Assembly (NCBI RefSeq): GCF_963677565.1
Contig: NZ_OY781981.1
Coordinates: 2,906,001 to 2,970,000, forward strand
Source of the DNA: an uncultured Draconibacterium sp.
Lineage (GTDB): Bacteria; Bacteroidota; Bacteroidia; Bacteroidales; Prolixibacteraceae
Direction of reading: 5' to 3'
DNA length: 64,000 nucleotides
Shown here in pieces: positions 27,420-36,850 of the stretch (positions are counted from its first letter, which is position 1; each line of letters opens with the position of its first letter). A program made the position numbers and the translations under genes. The notes below the pieces were generated by a model, which made no database searches, was not told the origin of the DNA, and saw only the letters and a list, made by a program, of their open reading frames with translations.

Positions 27420-27455
27420 TTCAGAACATTTGTGATAGTTGCAATGTGTTCTGAA
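27420..27455 (+). promoter_or_regulatory. HTCS promoter operator: shared motif within an inverted repeat
   Basis: ACATTTGTGATAG (27426-27438) is a single good copy of the locus motif, ending 19 nt before the -7 element. It is embedded in a perfect 9-bp inverted repeat (TTCAGAACA at 27420-27428 and TGTTCTGAA at 27447-27455). A distal copy at the expected 21-bp distance (27405-27417) is degenerate (7 of 13). This suggests autoregulation by the HTCS, with the palindrome perhaps bound by another protein. Confidence 0.5.
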
Positions 27456-27457
27456 AT

Positions 27458-27465
27458 TACTTTTG
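27458..27465 (+). promoter_or_regulatory. -7 promoter element of HTCS gene
   Basis: TACTTTTG matches TAnnTTTG. The transcription start would be near 27470, which supports the ATG at 27491 over the GTG at 27470. Confidence 0.6.
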
Positions 27466-27490
27466 TACTGTGCTAAATTGTCGCTGTTTA

Positions 27491-30400
27491 ATGAAAAAGA
27501 ATTTAAAAATATTGCTGACTTCTGTCCTGCTGCTCCTTTCTACTGTTGTTTTGGCAAACGGAGGAAAGCTTACTTTTACCCACTATACTAACGAAAATGG
27601 TCTGCCATCATCATATATTAAAAGTATTTGTCAGGACCAGTTTGGTTTTATCTGGACAGCCACACGAAGTTCGGTGTGCCGTTTTGACGGAAAATACTTT
27701 AAAACTTTTCAGGCCGTTGATGAAGAAGGAAACAGCTTTGACATCTGGAGTAAGTGGAATCATTTTCATCCGGAGAATTCCACTTTGCTTGTACAAAGTA
27801 CTGATGATGTCTTTTATTCGTTCAATTTTAAAAAAGAGATTTTTGAACCCTACGAGCAAATAAACAAATTGGAAAGTGTAATTGAATTGCGCGAATCCAA
27901 AAATGGATATTGGGTAATTTGTGCAGATACTATACGCTTTTTTAATACGAAATCGAATCAAATTACAAGTTTCGAGAATTATGTAAGTTTTGCCACATTA
28001 CCCGAGCATTCTCGGATAATGGATGTTCGGGAGAAGAATGGTAGATTGATGGCAATTACCGATAGTGGAGTGTTGCTGATTTTTGATATGGAGCGTGAAC
28101 AACAAAGACATTTTGATTTACCTCAGGGTATTGATGTTTTCCAAATGTCTCATTTTTATATCGATAATAACAACTTTGTTTGGGTTGGAAATTATGCCAA
28201 TGGTTTGTATCAAATAAACCTTACCAACGGGCAATCACGAAAATTTTCTGTAAACGAGAATGGGAACAGGCATTTGTTACATAACCTGGTTCACACCATT
28301 AACGAAGACCAACAGGGACGTGTTTGGATAGGTACCGAAGATGGTCTGTGCGTTTGGTCGCCATACTCCGAATCGTTTGAATATTACCAGCACGACATTC
28401 GAAACCCGCAAGGTATTAACACCAATCCGATTTATGATATTTTTTGCGATCGCGAAGGAAATATGTGGTTGGGAACCTATTTCGGTGGTATAAACTTTTG
28501 GAGCAATACTCCTGATTTTTTCCAGATATGGCAAGCCGGAACTGGTGAGCAACACCTTAGCGGGAATGCGGTAAGCTGCATAACTGAAGATGAAAACGGA
28601 AGCATTTGGGTGGGGATGGAAGATATGGGGATAAACCAAATCAATCTTGAACAAGATCGCGTGGTCAGAAAAATTAGCGAAAGTAATGGGCTGTCGTTCA
28701 ACAATGTACACGATTTACTATTCGAAACACCTGATCGTTTATGGATTGCAACGTACACCGGTGGAGTTAATGTTTTAAACTTAAAAACCAACAAATTTGA
28801 ATATATAAACCAAACCAGTCACACCGAATTACCATCAAACGATGTGTATAGTTTGTTACATGTTGGCGATTCTGTGTTTATATCTACATCGGCCGGTGTT
28901 GCAGTATGGAATACTTTAAGCAAGAAACTTTCACGATTTCAACCAGAAACATTTAACGGAGTTCAGGTTGAATTTATGTTTGACAGCGAAGACCGGATTT
29001 GGTTTTCTTCGATTGCCGGAGTATTTTATTTTGACAAGAATGAGCAGGTTTTTAATCAGCTAAACAGGTTTTCGAACTTAAAAAATATCAATTTTGTTAA
29101 AACCGATTCGAAAAACCGGGTTTGGATTGGCGACTGTCTGCACGGTTTGTATGGTTACAATCTGGAAAACGATTCTTTATATGTATATAACGAATCTACA
29201 GGATTTCCGTTTTCTTGGGTCTTTAGCTTTGAAGAAGGCAGCGATGGATATTTGTGGGTAAGTGGCGATAAAGGGCTGGCAAAATTTAAGCCCGAAACAG
29301 GAGAGGTGGTATGGTATAACCGTGAATCGGGATTGCCTTTTGAGCAGTTTAACTACAGGGCATCATATAAAAGCCGCAGTGGTGTAATCTATTTTGGAGC
29401 CAACCGTGGTATGATTTCATTTGATGAAAAGAAAAAAACGGAAGTGAATAAAGAATTGGATGTTGTTTTCAGGGGATTGCAATTATTTAATCAGCCAGTG
29501 GAACCGGGTGCCGATAAAGCATTGGAACAAGCCTTGAATTTGCATCCTGAAATTCGTTTAAAATACAAGCAAAATGTATTTACCATTGAGTATGCCGGAC
29601 TTCATTTTCAAAACAAGGGAAACTGTCAGTATGCCTATTATCTCGAGAATTTCGAAAACTCGTGGAACTACGTTGGAAATCGCGATTTTGCTACATATAC
29701 CAATCTGGGGCCGGGAGAGTATTTCTTTCATGTAAAAGCATCAACTGATAATAATGACTGGGGAAATAACGTGAATACACTAAAAATAGTTGTAGAACCA
29801 CCATTCTGGTTGTCTAAATGGGGATTCTTTATTTATTTCCTGTTAGTGGTTTTGGTTTTGGTTGGTTTTTATTTAGTGGCAACACGTATTCAAAAATCGA
29901 AAGCGCTGGCCGAAATGGAGCGGCGGGAGAGAGAATACCATACCGAGCTGAATAACTTTAAACTGGAGTTTTTTACCAATGTTTCGCATGAGCTTCGTAC
30001 TCCTTTAACCCTAATTGTAGGGCCGCTGACCCGTATTTTAGAAGATGAAAAACTAACTCCTGCACTGAATAAAAAAATGAAAGGCATTATGAATAATGCA
30101 CATCGTTTGCTTACACTTATCAATCAGTTACTTGAGTTCAGAAAAATTGAAAACGGAAAAGAAAAACTACAGGTTAGCCACCAGAATATTACAACTCTGT
30201 TAAAAGATATTGAAGAAGCATTTATAGAGTCGGCCGAATCAAAGTCGATCGCTTTTAATTTTGAGATGATTAACCTTGATACCAGTATTTGGGTAGATTG
30301 TAAAAAGCTTGAAAATATTCTTATTAATCTGGTATCGAATGCGTTAAAGTTTACCAGAGAGGGTGGCGAGGTTGACGTGAAAATAGAAATGCAGCCCGAC

Positions 30401-31516
30401 GATGCACGGTTTAAGATGCTTAAAATTACAGTTGCCGACAACGGCATTGGAATTGATCCGTCAAAACTGAAGAGGATTTTTGATCGTTTTTACCACTCTG
30501 AAGGAATACCTGAATCCCAGATAGCAGGTTCAGGGATTGGACTGGCTTTGGTTAACAGTTTGGTAAAACTGCATAAGGGAACTATTGATGTAAAAAGTTC
30601 TGTTGGTAAAGGTGCTGTATTTGTTGTACAACTCCCTGTTTCGCGGAAAGCCTACAGCGATAAGGAAATTTTGATTGGTGCTGAGCAGTACATTCCGCAT
30701 GTAACTTTGGCCGACGATTTGAAACCGCTACCCGTATTACGCGACGAGGTGGAAAGGCTGAGTACTCAGCCTACTATTTTGGTGATTGACGATAATCGCG
30801 AGCTGCTTGAGTTTATATCAGAAACGCTTGCAGATAGCTACAAAGTAGTTACTGCCATTGATGGAACACTGGGGATGGAAAAAGTAGAGGAGGGACTGCC
30901 AGATTTAATTATAAGCGATGTAATGATGCCCGGCATTGATGGATTTGAGCTTACGCGTAAGTTAAAAACAGATATTCGCACCTCGCATATTCCGGTTATT
31001 TTACTTACTGCAAAAAGTGGCGAAGAGAATGAATACGAAGGACTGCAAACCGGTGCTGATTATTATATTGAAAAACCTTTTTTACCGCACATATTAATTA
31101 AGCTCATAGAAAATGTGCTTAGTACACGAAAAAGTCTGATCGAGCGATTTAAATCAGATGCTCAAATGTTGCCAACTGAGGTCGCATCATCGGAATCGGA
31201 TAAAGATTTTATTGAGAAGATTAGTAATTTAATAAAAGATAATATCGATCGCCCGAATCTTGATGTTTCTTTCCTTGTAAATGAAATGGGCGTTAGTCGC
31301 TCCTTGCTTCATGTAAAACTAAAAAAGCTGACAGATTGCTCCGCTACCGAGTTTATCCGGTCCATACGTTTGCGTGAAGCGGTAAAATTAATAGCCGATG
31401 GAACCTGCAATATTTCTGAGGCTGCATACAAAACCGGCTTCTCCAGCCCTGCATATTTTAGTAGAAGATTTAAGGAATACTTTGGTGTTACACCGAAAGC
31501 TTATTTCGACAAATAG
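27491..31516 (+). CDS. Hybrid two-component system sensor-regulator (HTCS)
   Basis: The 1341-residue protein fuses a complete signalling chain. After a signal peptide come two seven-blade propellers of Reg_prop repeats (about residues 25-670, many VWIGTEDG-like motifs), a Y_Y_Y domain (about 690-765) and one membrane helix (about 772-797). The cytoplasmic part has HisKA with H833 (SHELRTPLT), HATPase_c, a receiver with D1143 (ISDVMMPGIDG) and an AraC-type HTH (about 1235-1341, ending YFGVTPKAYFDK). All catalytic residues are present. It would bind arabino-oligosaccharides in the periplasm and activate the locus. It sits between the two SusC/D pairs, whose promoters share a motif with its own. 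Confidence 0.96.
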   Translation: MKKNLKILLTSVLLLLSTVVLANGGKLTFTHYTNENGLPSSYIKSICQDQFGFIWTATRSSVCRFDGKYFKTFQAVDEEGNSFDIWSKWNHFHPENSTLLVQSTDDVFYSFNFKKEIFEPYEQINKLESVIELRESKNGYWVICADTIRFFNTKSNQITSFENYVSFATLPEHSRIMDVREKNGRLMAITDSGVLLIFDMEREQQRHFDLPQGIDVFQMSHFYIDNNNFVWVGNYANGLYQINLTNGQSRKFSVNENGNRHLLHNLVHTINEDQQGRVWIGTEDGLCVWSPYSESFEYYQHDIRNPQGINTNPIYDIFCDREGNMWLGTYFGGINFWSNTPDFFQIWQAGTGEQHLSGNAVSCITEDENGSIWVGMEDMGINQINLEQDRVVRKISESNGLSFNNVHDLLFETPDRLWIATYTGGVNVLNLKTNKFEYINQTSHTELPSNDVYSLLHVGDSVFISTSAGVAVWNTLSKKLSRFQPETFNGVQVEFMFDSEDRIWFSSIAGVFYFDKNEQVFNQLNRFSNLKNINFVKTDSKNRVWIGDCLHGLYGYNLENDSLYVYNESTGFPFSWVFSFEEGSDGYLWVSGDKGLAKFKPETGEVVWYNRESGLPFEQFNYRASYKSRSGVIYFGANRGMISFDEKKKTEVNKELDVVFRGLQLFNQPVEPGADKALEQALNLHPEIRLKYKQNVFTIEYAGLHFQNKGNCQYAYYLENFENSWNYVGNRDFATYTNLGPGEYFFHVKASTDNNDWGNNVNTLKIVVEPPFWLSKWGFFIYFLLVVLVLVGFYLVATRIQKSKALAEMERREREYHTELNNFKLEFFTNVSHELRTPLTLIVGPLTRILEDEKLTPALNKKMKGIMNNAHRLLTLINQLLEFRKIENGKEKLQVSHQNITTLLKDIEEAFIESAESKSIAFNFEMINLDTSIWVDCKKLENILINLVSNALKFTREGGEVDVKIEMQPDDARFKMLKITVADNGIGIDPSKLKRIFDRFYHSEGIPESQIAGSGIGLALVNSLVKLHKGTIDVKSSVGKGAVFVVQLPVSRKAYSDKEILIGAEQYIPHVTLADDLKPLPVLRDEVERLSTQPTILVIDDNRELLEFISETLADSYKVVTAIDGTLGMEKVEEGLPDLIISDVMMPGIDGFELTRKLKTDIRTSHIPVILLTAKSGEENEYEGLQTGADYYIEKPFLPHILIKLIENVLSTRKSLIERFKSDAQMLPTEVASSESDKDFIEKISNLIKDNIDRPNLDVSFLVNEMGVSRSLLHVKLKKLTDCSATEFIRSIRLREAVKLIADGTCNISEAAYKTGFSSPAYFSRRFKEYFGVTPKAYFDK

Positions 31517-31716
31517 AAGGTTGCAAAATTATTCTTCATTTAAGTATCAATTTGATTTTTTATTTCGTGTTTTGGCATCACTCACCGGTTTGAATAAACG
31601 AATCAGAACTTGACTCATTGTTTCTTCTTTTTTAGTTTTTCCAAATGCTAATTATTATTTGTCTATGTGGTGTGATTTGTAACACTCAGTGTGTCAGTTT
31701 AATGTGTCGTCGGTTA

Positions 31717-31750
31717 ACATTTGTTATAGTTTTCTGGACATCCGTTATTC
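31717..31750 (+). promoter_or_regulatory. Putative HTCS operator upstream of susC2
   Basis: ACATTTGTTATAG (31717-31729) and ACATCCGTTATTC (31738-31750) are direct repeats with a 21-bp period. The proximal copy ends 21 nt before TACTTGCA at 31772, the same distance as at susC1. That octamer is a poorer -7 than at the other promoters. Confidence 0.62.
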
Positions 31751-31971
31751 TGGCTTTGACCCTTTTCGGATTACTTGCAAGTAACTAAATTAAACATGAA
31801 GTATAATCACTGTTCGAGTGATAAAACAGATAAAAGTTAAACCAAAAAATTTGCGTATGGAGGAAGTCTGATTTATATGATCTGAATATTATTAAAAGTA
31901 AAAAAAGAATTTTTCAGATCTAACTAAACAAAAAACTCAAAACTTAATAAAAACGATAATTAAAACAGCAG

Positions 31972-32006
31972 GTTGTCGGTCGCTTTTCTGAACCTTGATC
32001 GGCAAC
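31972..32006 (+). promoter_or_regulatory. Leader hairpin before susC2
   Basis: GTTGTCGGTC and GATCGGCAAC pair over 10 bp (two G-U pairs) around a 15-nt loop, 30 nt upstream of the ATG. There is no T-run, so it is not a terminator; it could control translation or mRNA stability, or be a target of a small RNA. Confidence 0.4.
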
Positions 32007-32035
32007 AGTTATTACTAAATTAAAAACGATGTGAG

Positions 32036-35000
32036 ATGAAATCTATTCAATCAAGAAAAACACGAATGTTCTGCTATGTCTTGTTTCTCCTGATCTTTCC
32101 ATTCACAGTATTTGGTCAATCCAGTAGGATTTCCGGAACTGTTTATGATGCGGACGGAGTTACTTTACCAGGTGTAACAGTAATGGTTGTAGGTACAACA
32201 AATGGTACTAATACCGATATTGATGGTAAATATGCCATCGATGCAAATGCTGAAGACGTATTACAATTCTCGTACATTGGATTTAAAACACAGGAAATCC
32301 AATTAGACGGGAAAACAACTATTGACGTTACTATGGAAGTTGAAACCATTGGTATCGATGAAGTTGTTGCTATTGGTTACGGTACCCAACGTAAAGGCGA
32401 AGTAACCAGTGCAATTGCCAGTGTAAAGTCGGAAGATTTTACAGTTGGTAAAATAGGCGATGCTGCCGAATTGGTAAAAGGTAAAATCGCCGGTTTAAGT
32501 ATTACCAATTCATCAGGTGACCCGAATGAAACATCAAGCATTATGCTGCGTGGTATTACAACAATTATGGGTGATGTTGAACCGCTGGTACTGGTTGACG
32601 GAATTCAAGGTTCGTTAACAACTGTTGCACCTGAAAATATTGAGTCAATCGACGTGTTGAAAGATGCATCGGCTGCTGCAATTTATGGTACAAGGGGTGC
32701 CAACGGTGTAATTCTTATTTCAACAAAATCAGGTAAACGAGGATCTTACTCAAGTGCAACTTACTCAAGTTACGTTTCTTTATCAGATTGGTATAAAACT
32801 GCCGATTTTATGGATACGCACGATGTTATTTATGGGCTAACCAATTTTCCTTATGATGGTTACGATACCGATTGGTTAAAAGCCATTACCCGTAAAGGAG
32901 GTTACACGCAGAACCACTCATTAAGCTTTGAAGGAGGATCTGACAAATCATCTTATTCGGCCAACGTTACTTATTCGGATGAAGAAGGTATTATGCGTAT
33001 GAGTGATAGTGAAGACCTGAAAGCACAGCTTGATTTTAGTCAGTATGCGCTAAATGATATTGTAAAACTAAATCTGAACGTATTGTATACTACCCATGGT
33101 AACACCAATAATAACAATAATTACGCATATCGTCAGGCACTGATTCGGAATCCATCTTCTCCGGTTTATCACGAAGATGGCGCTTACTACGAAGAGTTTA
33201 GCCGTTTCCAATATTACAATCCTGTTGAAATACAAGACGAGCGCATTGGTGATTATCGCCGCAAATATGCGCGTGTGGTCGGAAATATTACTGTTGAACC
33301 TATTAAAAACTGGCAAACTAACCTGATGTTATCTCGTGGCGAGACGAGTGAAGTTTCGCAAGATTACTATACCAGTAAATTTTATTCGCAAAGTACAGGA
33401 GATCCGGAGGATCAGTATAGAACTGTTCCTCGTGTTAAAGGAAGTGCATCGAAATGGTCGAGCAATACTAAAAGCGAGAACTTAGAGTTAACTTCGAAAT
33501 ATAATTTTACGATTGAAAAAAGCCGCGTAACTGCTTTGGTGGGTTATAGTTATTTATACAATGTTTATGATGACTATAGTGCAGGAAACTCTGATTTTCC
33601 TTCAGAATCGTACTTGTATAACAGTCTGGAACAAGGATTATATTTAACCGATGAAGACCATACAGCAAGTATGGCATCGTATAAAGATGACAACAAACTG
33701 ATCGGTTTCTTTGGTCGTGCAAGTTATGGTTACGATAACCGTTTTAACGCAATTGTAAGTGTTCGTCGCGAAGGATCATCGAAATTTGGTGAAAACCACA
33801 AATGGGGTACTTTCCCTTCAGCTTCGTTGGGATGGACAATCAGCAACGAATCGTTTATGCAGGCAGCAACCTGGCTGGATAATTTAAAAATACGTGCCGG
33901 TTATGGGGTAACAGGGGTTATTCCAAATGATAATTATATGTCGTTGATCAAATATAACTACGACCCTTATGGTGATCATTTAAGTAGAGACGGTGTTTGG
34001 TCTCCTTCTTTAATGGTTGATCAAAACCCGAACCCGGATTTAAAATGGGAAACAACACGCGAAGTAAACTTTGGTGTTGACTGGACTATGTTTGATTCAA
34101 GATTAACAGGTTCGGTAGACGTTTACTCGAAAAAGACTGTAGACCTGTTATACGACTACGCAGTGCCGGTTCCTCCGAATATGTACGGATGGACAACTGC
34201 TAACGTTGGTGAAATGCAAAACCGCGGTATTGAGTTTATGGTTTCAGGATCGCCTGTTAAAAAAGGTGATTTCGAATGGAACTCAACTTTAACACTGTCG
34301 CACAACGCCAACAAACTGTTGAGCTTATCGAACGATTTATACGAAACCGACAACTTTATGGAAGTTGGAGGTGTAAGTGATCCTATTTCGGTAGCTACGC
34401 ACGCTATGGAAATTGGAGAACCGTTAGGTGATTTCTGGGGACTGCGTTCAGTAGGTGTTAGCAAAGACGGTTTTGTTTTGGTTGAAGTTTACGACGACGA
34501 AACAGATACATGGTCGGTTAAAGAATTTGATACTAGTTACAACTTAGAGTCAAATCGTCAGCGTTTAGGAAACGGATTACCAAGTGTATATGCCGGATGG
34601 AACAACACTTTCCGTTACAAAAACTTCGATTTGAGCATGATGTTTACCGGTCAGTTCGGATACCAGATTTTGAATGTTCAGCGTAGTTTCTACGAGAACA
34701 ACTCAATCGCATACAACCGCTTGAAAACGGCTGCAGACTTGCATCCGGCAATTACTCCTGACGGAGCTCCTGTAATCGATGAAGCTACAGGTGAACAATT
34801 AATGGTGAAATTGTCTGGTTCAATGCCACAGGGAGTTTGGAGCGACCATATTGAAGATGGCGATTTTATTAAACTGAGCAACGTAACTTTAGGTTATACG
34901 CTGCCAATAAAAGGTAATTTTGAAAAATACATCAAAAACCTTCGTATGTATGTTAGCGGTCAGAACCTTTTCTGTATTACCGGTTACTCAGGTTTAGATC

Positions 35001-35098
35001 CTGAAGTATCAAATTACTTCCTGGCACCTGGTATCGACGACCGTGATAAGTATCCAACTGTTCGTTCATACACTTTTGGACTTTCTGTTAACTTTTAA
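32036..35098 (+). CDS. SusC-like TonB-dependent transporter 2
   Basis: The 1020-residue protein has a signal peptide ending at VFGQ, a carboxypeptidase-D regulatory-like domain (about residues 27-112), a plug with IDVLKDASAAAIYGTRG and a barrel ending in GLSVNF. The N-terminal 230 residues are very close to SusC1 while the extracellular-loop regions diverge. The ATG context (GATGAAATC-like) is shared with SusC1. It is the first gene of the long susC2-susD2-SGBP transcript, with the SusD partner 12 bp downstream. Confidence 0.96.
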   Translation: MKSIQSRKTRMFCYVLFLLIFPFTVFGQSSRISGTVYDADGVTLPGVTVMVVGTTNGTNTDIDGKYAIDANAEDVLQFSYIGFKTQEIQLDGKTTIDVTMEVETIGIDEVVAIGYGTQRKGEVTSAIASVKSEDFTVGKIGDAAELVKGKIAGLSITNSSGDPNETSSIMLRGITTIMGDVEPLVLVDGIQGSLTTVAPENIESIDVLKDASAAAIYGTRGANGVILISTKSGKRGSYSSATYSSYVSLSDWYKTADFMDTHDVIYGLTNFPYDGYDTDWLKAITRKGGYTQNHSLSFEGGSDKSSYSANVTYSDEEGIMRMSDSEDLKAQLDFSQYALNDIVKLNLNVLYTTHGNTNNNNNYAYRQALIRNPSSPVYHEDGAYYEEFSRFQYYNPVEIQDERIGDYRRKYARVVGNITVEPIKNWQTNLMLSRGETSEVSQDYYTSKFYSQSTGDPEDQYRTVPRVKGSASKWSSNTKSENLELTSKYNFTIEKSRVTALVGYSYLYNVYDDYSAGNSDFPSESYLYNSLEQGLYLTDEDHTASMASYKDDNKLIGFFGRASYGYDNRFNAIVSVRREGSSKFGENHKWGTFPSASLGWTISNESFMQAATWLDNLKIRAGYGVTGVIPNDNYMSLIKYNYDPYGDHLSRDGVWSPSLMVDQNPNPDLKWETTREVNFGVDWTMFDSRLTGSVDVYSKKTVDLLYDYAVPVPPNMYGWTTANVGEMQNRGIEFMVSGSPVKKGDFEWNSTLTLSHNANKLLSLSNDLYETDNFMEVGGVSDPISVATHAMEIGEPLGDFWGLRSVGVSKDGFVLVEVYDDETDTWSVKEFDTSYNLESNRQRLGNGLPSVYAGWNNTFRYKNFDLSMMFTGQFGYQILNVQRSFYENNSIAYNRLKTAADLHPAITPDGAPVIDEATGEQLMVKLSGSMPQGVWSDHIEDGDFIKLSNVTLGYTLPIKGNFEKYIKNLRMYVSGQNLFCITGYSGLDPEVSNYFLAPGIDDRDKYPTVRSYTFGLSVNF

Positions 35099-35110
35099 AA
35101 ATTGAGAATT

Positions 35111-36811
35111 ATGCAATTCATAAAAAACTCTATACTTAGTTTTTCCTTAGCAATTTTATTGGTAATGGGAGCTTGTACCGACCTGGACGAAACAGTGTAT
35201 TCCGGGTTGACCGACGAAACTATCGATATTAACGACCCAGAAGTGGTTGGGTATATGATGGGTAAAGTTTATTCCCAGTTTCGTTACCTGTATTGGGGAT
35301 GGAATGGCTACTTCGATGTAATGGCAGAATGTAGCGATATTTACATGACTCCAAAAAGAATTGGTATTGGATGGGGTGACCTTTACATACCTATGCACAA
35401 ACATAGCTGGAACTCTACACAGGGGCATATAGATGGCCTATGGAATATGGCTTATGTAGGAATTGGCTATGCCAACAAAACGCTTGATGTATTACCCGAA
35501 ACAGGTCCGGAGCAAGCGCAAATGCGTTTTATGCGTGCATTAAATTATTACGTTCTTCTTGACGCATTCCGTAATGTACCGCTTGAAACGACACAGGATA
35601 CAGAACCTGGTTACCTTCCGCAACAAGCAGATGCACAGCAAATTTTTGATTTCTGTGTAACAGAATTAAATGCTATTAAAGACGAACTGGGTACTGAAAA
35701 GGTTTTTGGTTATCCGAACCGTTTTGTAGCCGATATGGTTTTGGCAAAATTGTACCTGAACTACAATGCTTATTTCGGAACAAACGACGATTCATATTAT
35801 ACATTGGCTTTAGCCGAGGTTAACGATGTAATTGAGAACGGTGGTTATTCACTGGCTCCAAATTACCTTGATAATTTTAAAGTAGATATCGACGGATCGC
35901 CGGAAGTAATTTTCGCAATTCCGCTCGATCATACAAATGCATCGCACAACTATTTGGTAAATAAATGTTTGGTAGGTGCCGGTGCCGCTGCATACGGATA
36001 CAATGGTTCGCCATGGAACGGTAGTTGTGCAGTACCTCAGTTTATCGATAGCTACGACGAAGGCGACTTGCGTTTAGGTTATACCTGGGCAGGTGGTGTG
36101 CAACGTTTTGCTACCGAAGATGCTGAAGGAAATGTAATTCCTCAATCGGGTGATCCCATACCATTCGAAACTGACGACTGGGCTGGTGAAGGTGTATTGA
36201 ACTACTCAAGAAATGTTCACTCAATCGATAACCCTGGTGCATATCAGCAAGAAGGTTACCGTTTTGTAAAAAGTGAAATTGAAGCAGGTGACTATGGTAC
36301 TTACGGAAACGACGTTGCTTTCTTCCGTTTGGCTGATGCAATGTTTATTAAAGCTGAGTGTTTACTTCGTTTAGAACAGGATGAGCAGATTGCTGCCGAC
36401 CTGATTACTGAAGTTCGTAGCCGTTCGTTCGAAACTGCTCAGGGTGCTGTTCGTACGGTTGCCGACCTGAAAGGTGGAAGTGTTTACGACTACGGACACC
36501 GCGAATACACCAGCGAAGGTTTTGCTAATTACGATCCTGCATCATACATCGTAACCATCGAAGGTGGCGATGATATTGAATTAGGTGGTTTATTAGATGA
36601 TCTGGCTTGGGAATTTGCCGGCGAACATCACCGTCGTCAAGACCTTGTTCGTTTTAAAATGAGCGATGGTAGAAATGTATTTAACGGAAAATCATGGTTC
36701 TGTAAAGATGCCACAACTGAAACACACTGGGACTATTTCCCAATTCCGAAAGCAGCATTGGATGCTAACATTTCACTTGTTCAAAACGATGGTTATCAGG
36801 GTGCAAATTAA
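35111..36811 (+). CDS. SusD-like surface glycan-binding lipoprotein 2
   Basis: This 566-residue lipoprotein (lipobox VMGAC, then TDLDETVY) has SusD-type helices and the C-terminal WEFAGEHHRRQDLVRFKM signature. A TTG at 35102 opens the frame three codons earlier; the ATG at 35111 gives a normal signal peptide and was chosen. It partners SusC2. The shared core with SusD1 is recognisable, but loops and length differ. Confidence 0.95.
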   Translation: MQFIKNSILSFSLAILLVMGACTDLDETVYSGLTDETIDINDPEVVGYMMGKVYSQFRYLYWGWNGYFDVMAECSDIYMTPKRIGIGWGDLYIPMHKHSWNSTQGHIDGLWNMAYVGIGYANKTLDVLPETGPEQAQMRFMRALNYYVLLDAFRNVPLETTQDTEPGYLPQQADAQQIFDFCVTELNAIKDELGTEKVFGYPNRFVADMVLAKLYLNYNAYFGTNDDSYYTLALAEVNDVIENGGYSLAPNYLDNFKVDIDGSPEVIFAIPLDHTNASHNYLVNKCLVGAGAAAYGYNGSPWNGSCAVPQFIDSYDEGDLRLGYTWAGGVQRFATEDAEGNVIPQSGDPIPFETDDWAGEGVLNYSRNVHSIDNPGAYQQEGYRFVKSEIEAGDYGTYGNDVAFFRLADAMFIKAECLLRLEQDEQIAADLITEVRSRSFETAQGAVRTVADLKGGSVYDYGHREYTSEGFANYDPASYIVTIEGGDDIELGGLLDDLAWEFAGEHHRRQDLVRFKMSDGRNVFNGKSWFCKDATTETHWDYFPIPKAALDANISLVQNDGYQGAN

Positions 36812-36850
36812 TTGGTGTATTACACTACTGAAAATTAAAAATTTAAACAA

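Larger units (their letters stand above)
31517..32035. other. 519-bp intergenic region with susC2 promoter and leader
   Basis: It contains the operator (31717-31750), a putative -7 inside the perfect palindrome TTACTTGCAAGTAA (31771-31784), a leader of about 250 nt and a stable hairpin just before the susC2 start (31972-32006). No obvious terminator was found for the HTCS gene. No gene is supported here. Confidence 0.55.

Noticed and set aside
31751..31758. TGGCTTTG as the susC2 -7 element
   Set aside because: It abuts the proximal operator copy directly, whereas the other promoters leave 19-21 nt; TACTTGCA at 31772 fits that spacing, though its sequence is poorer.
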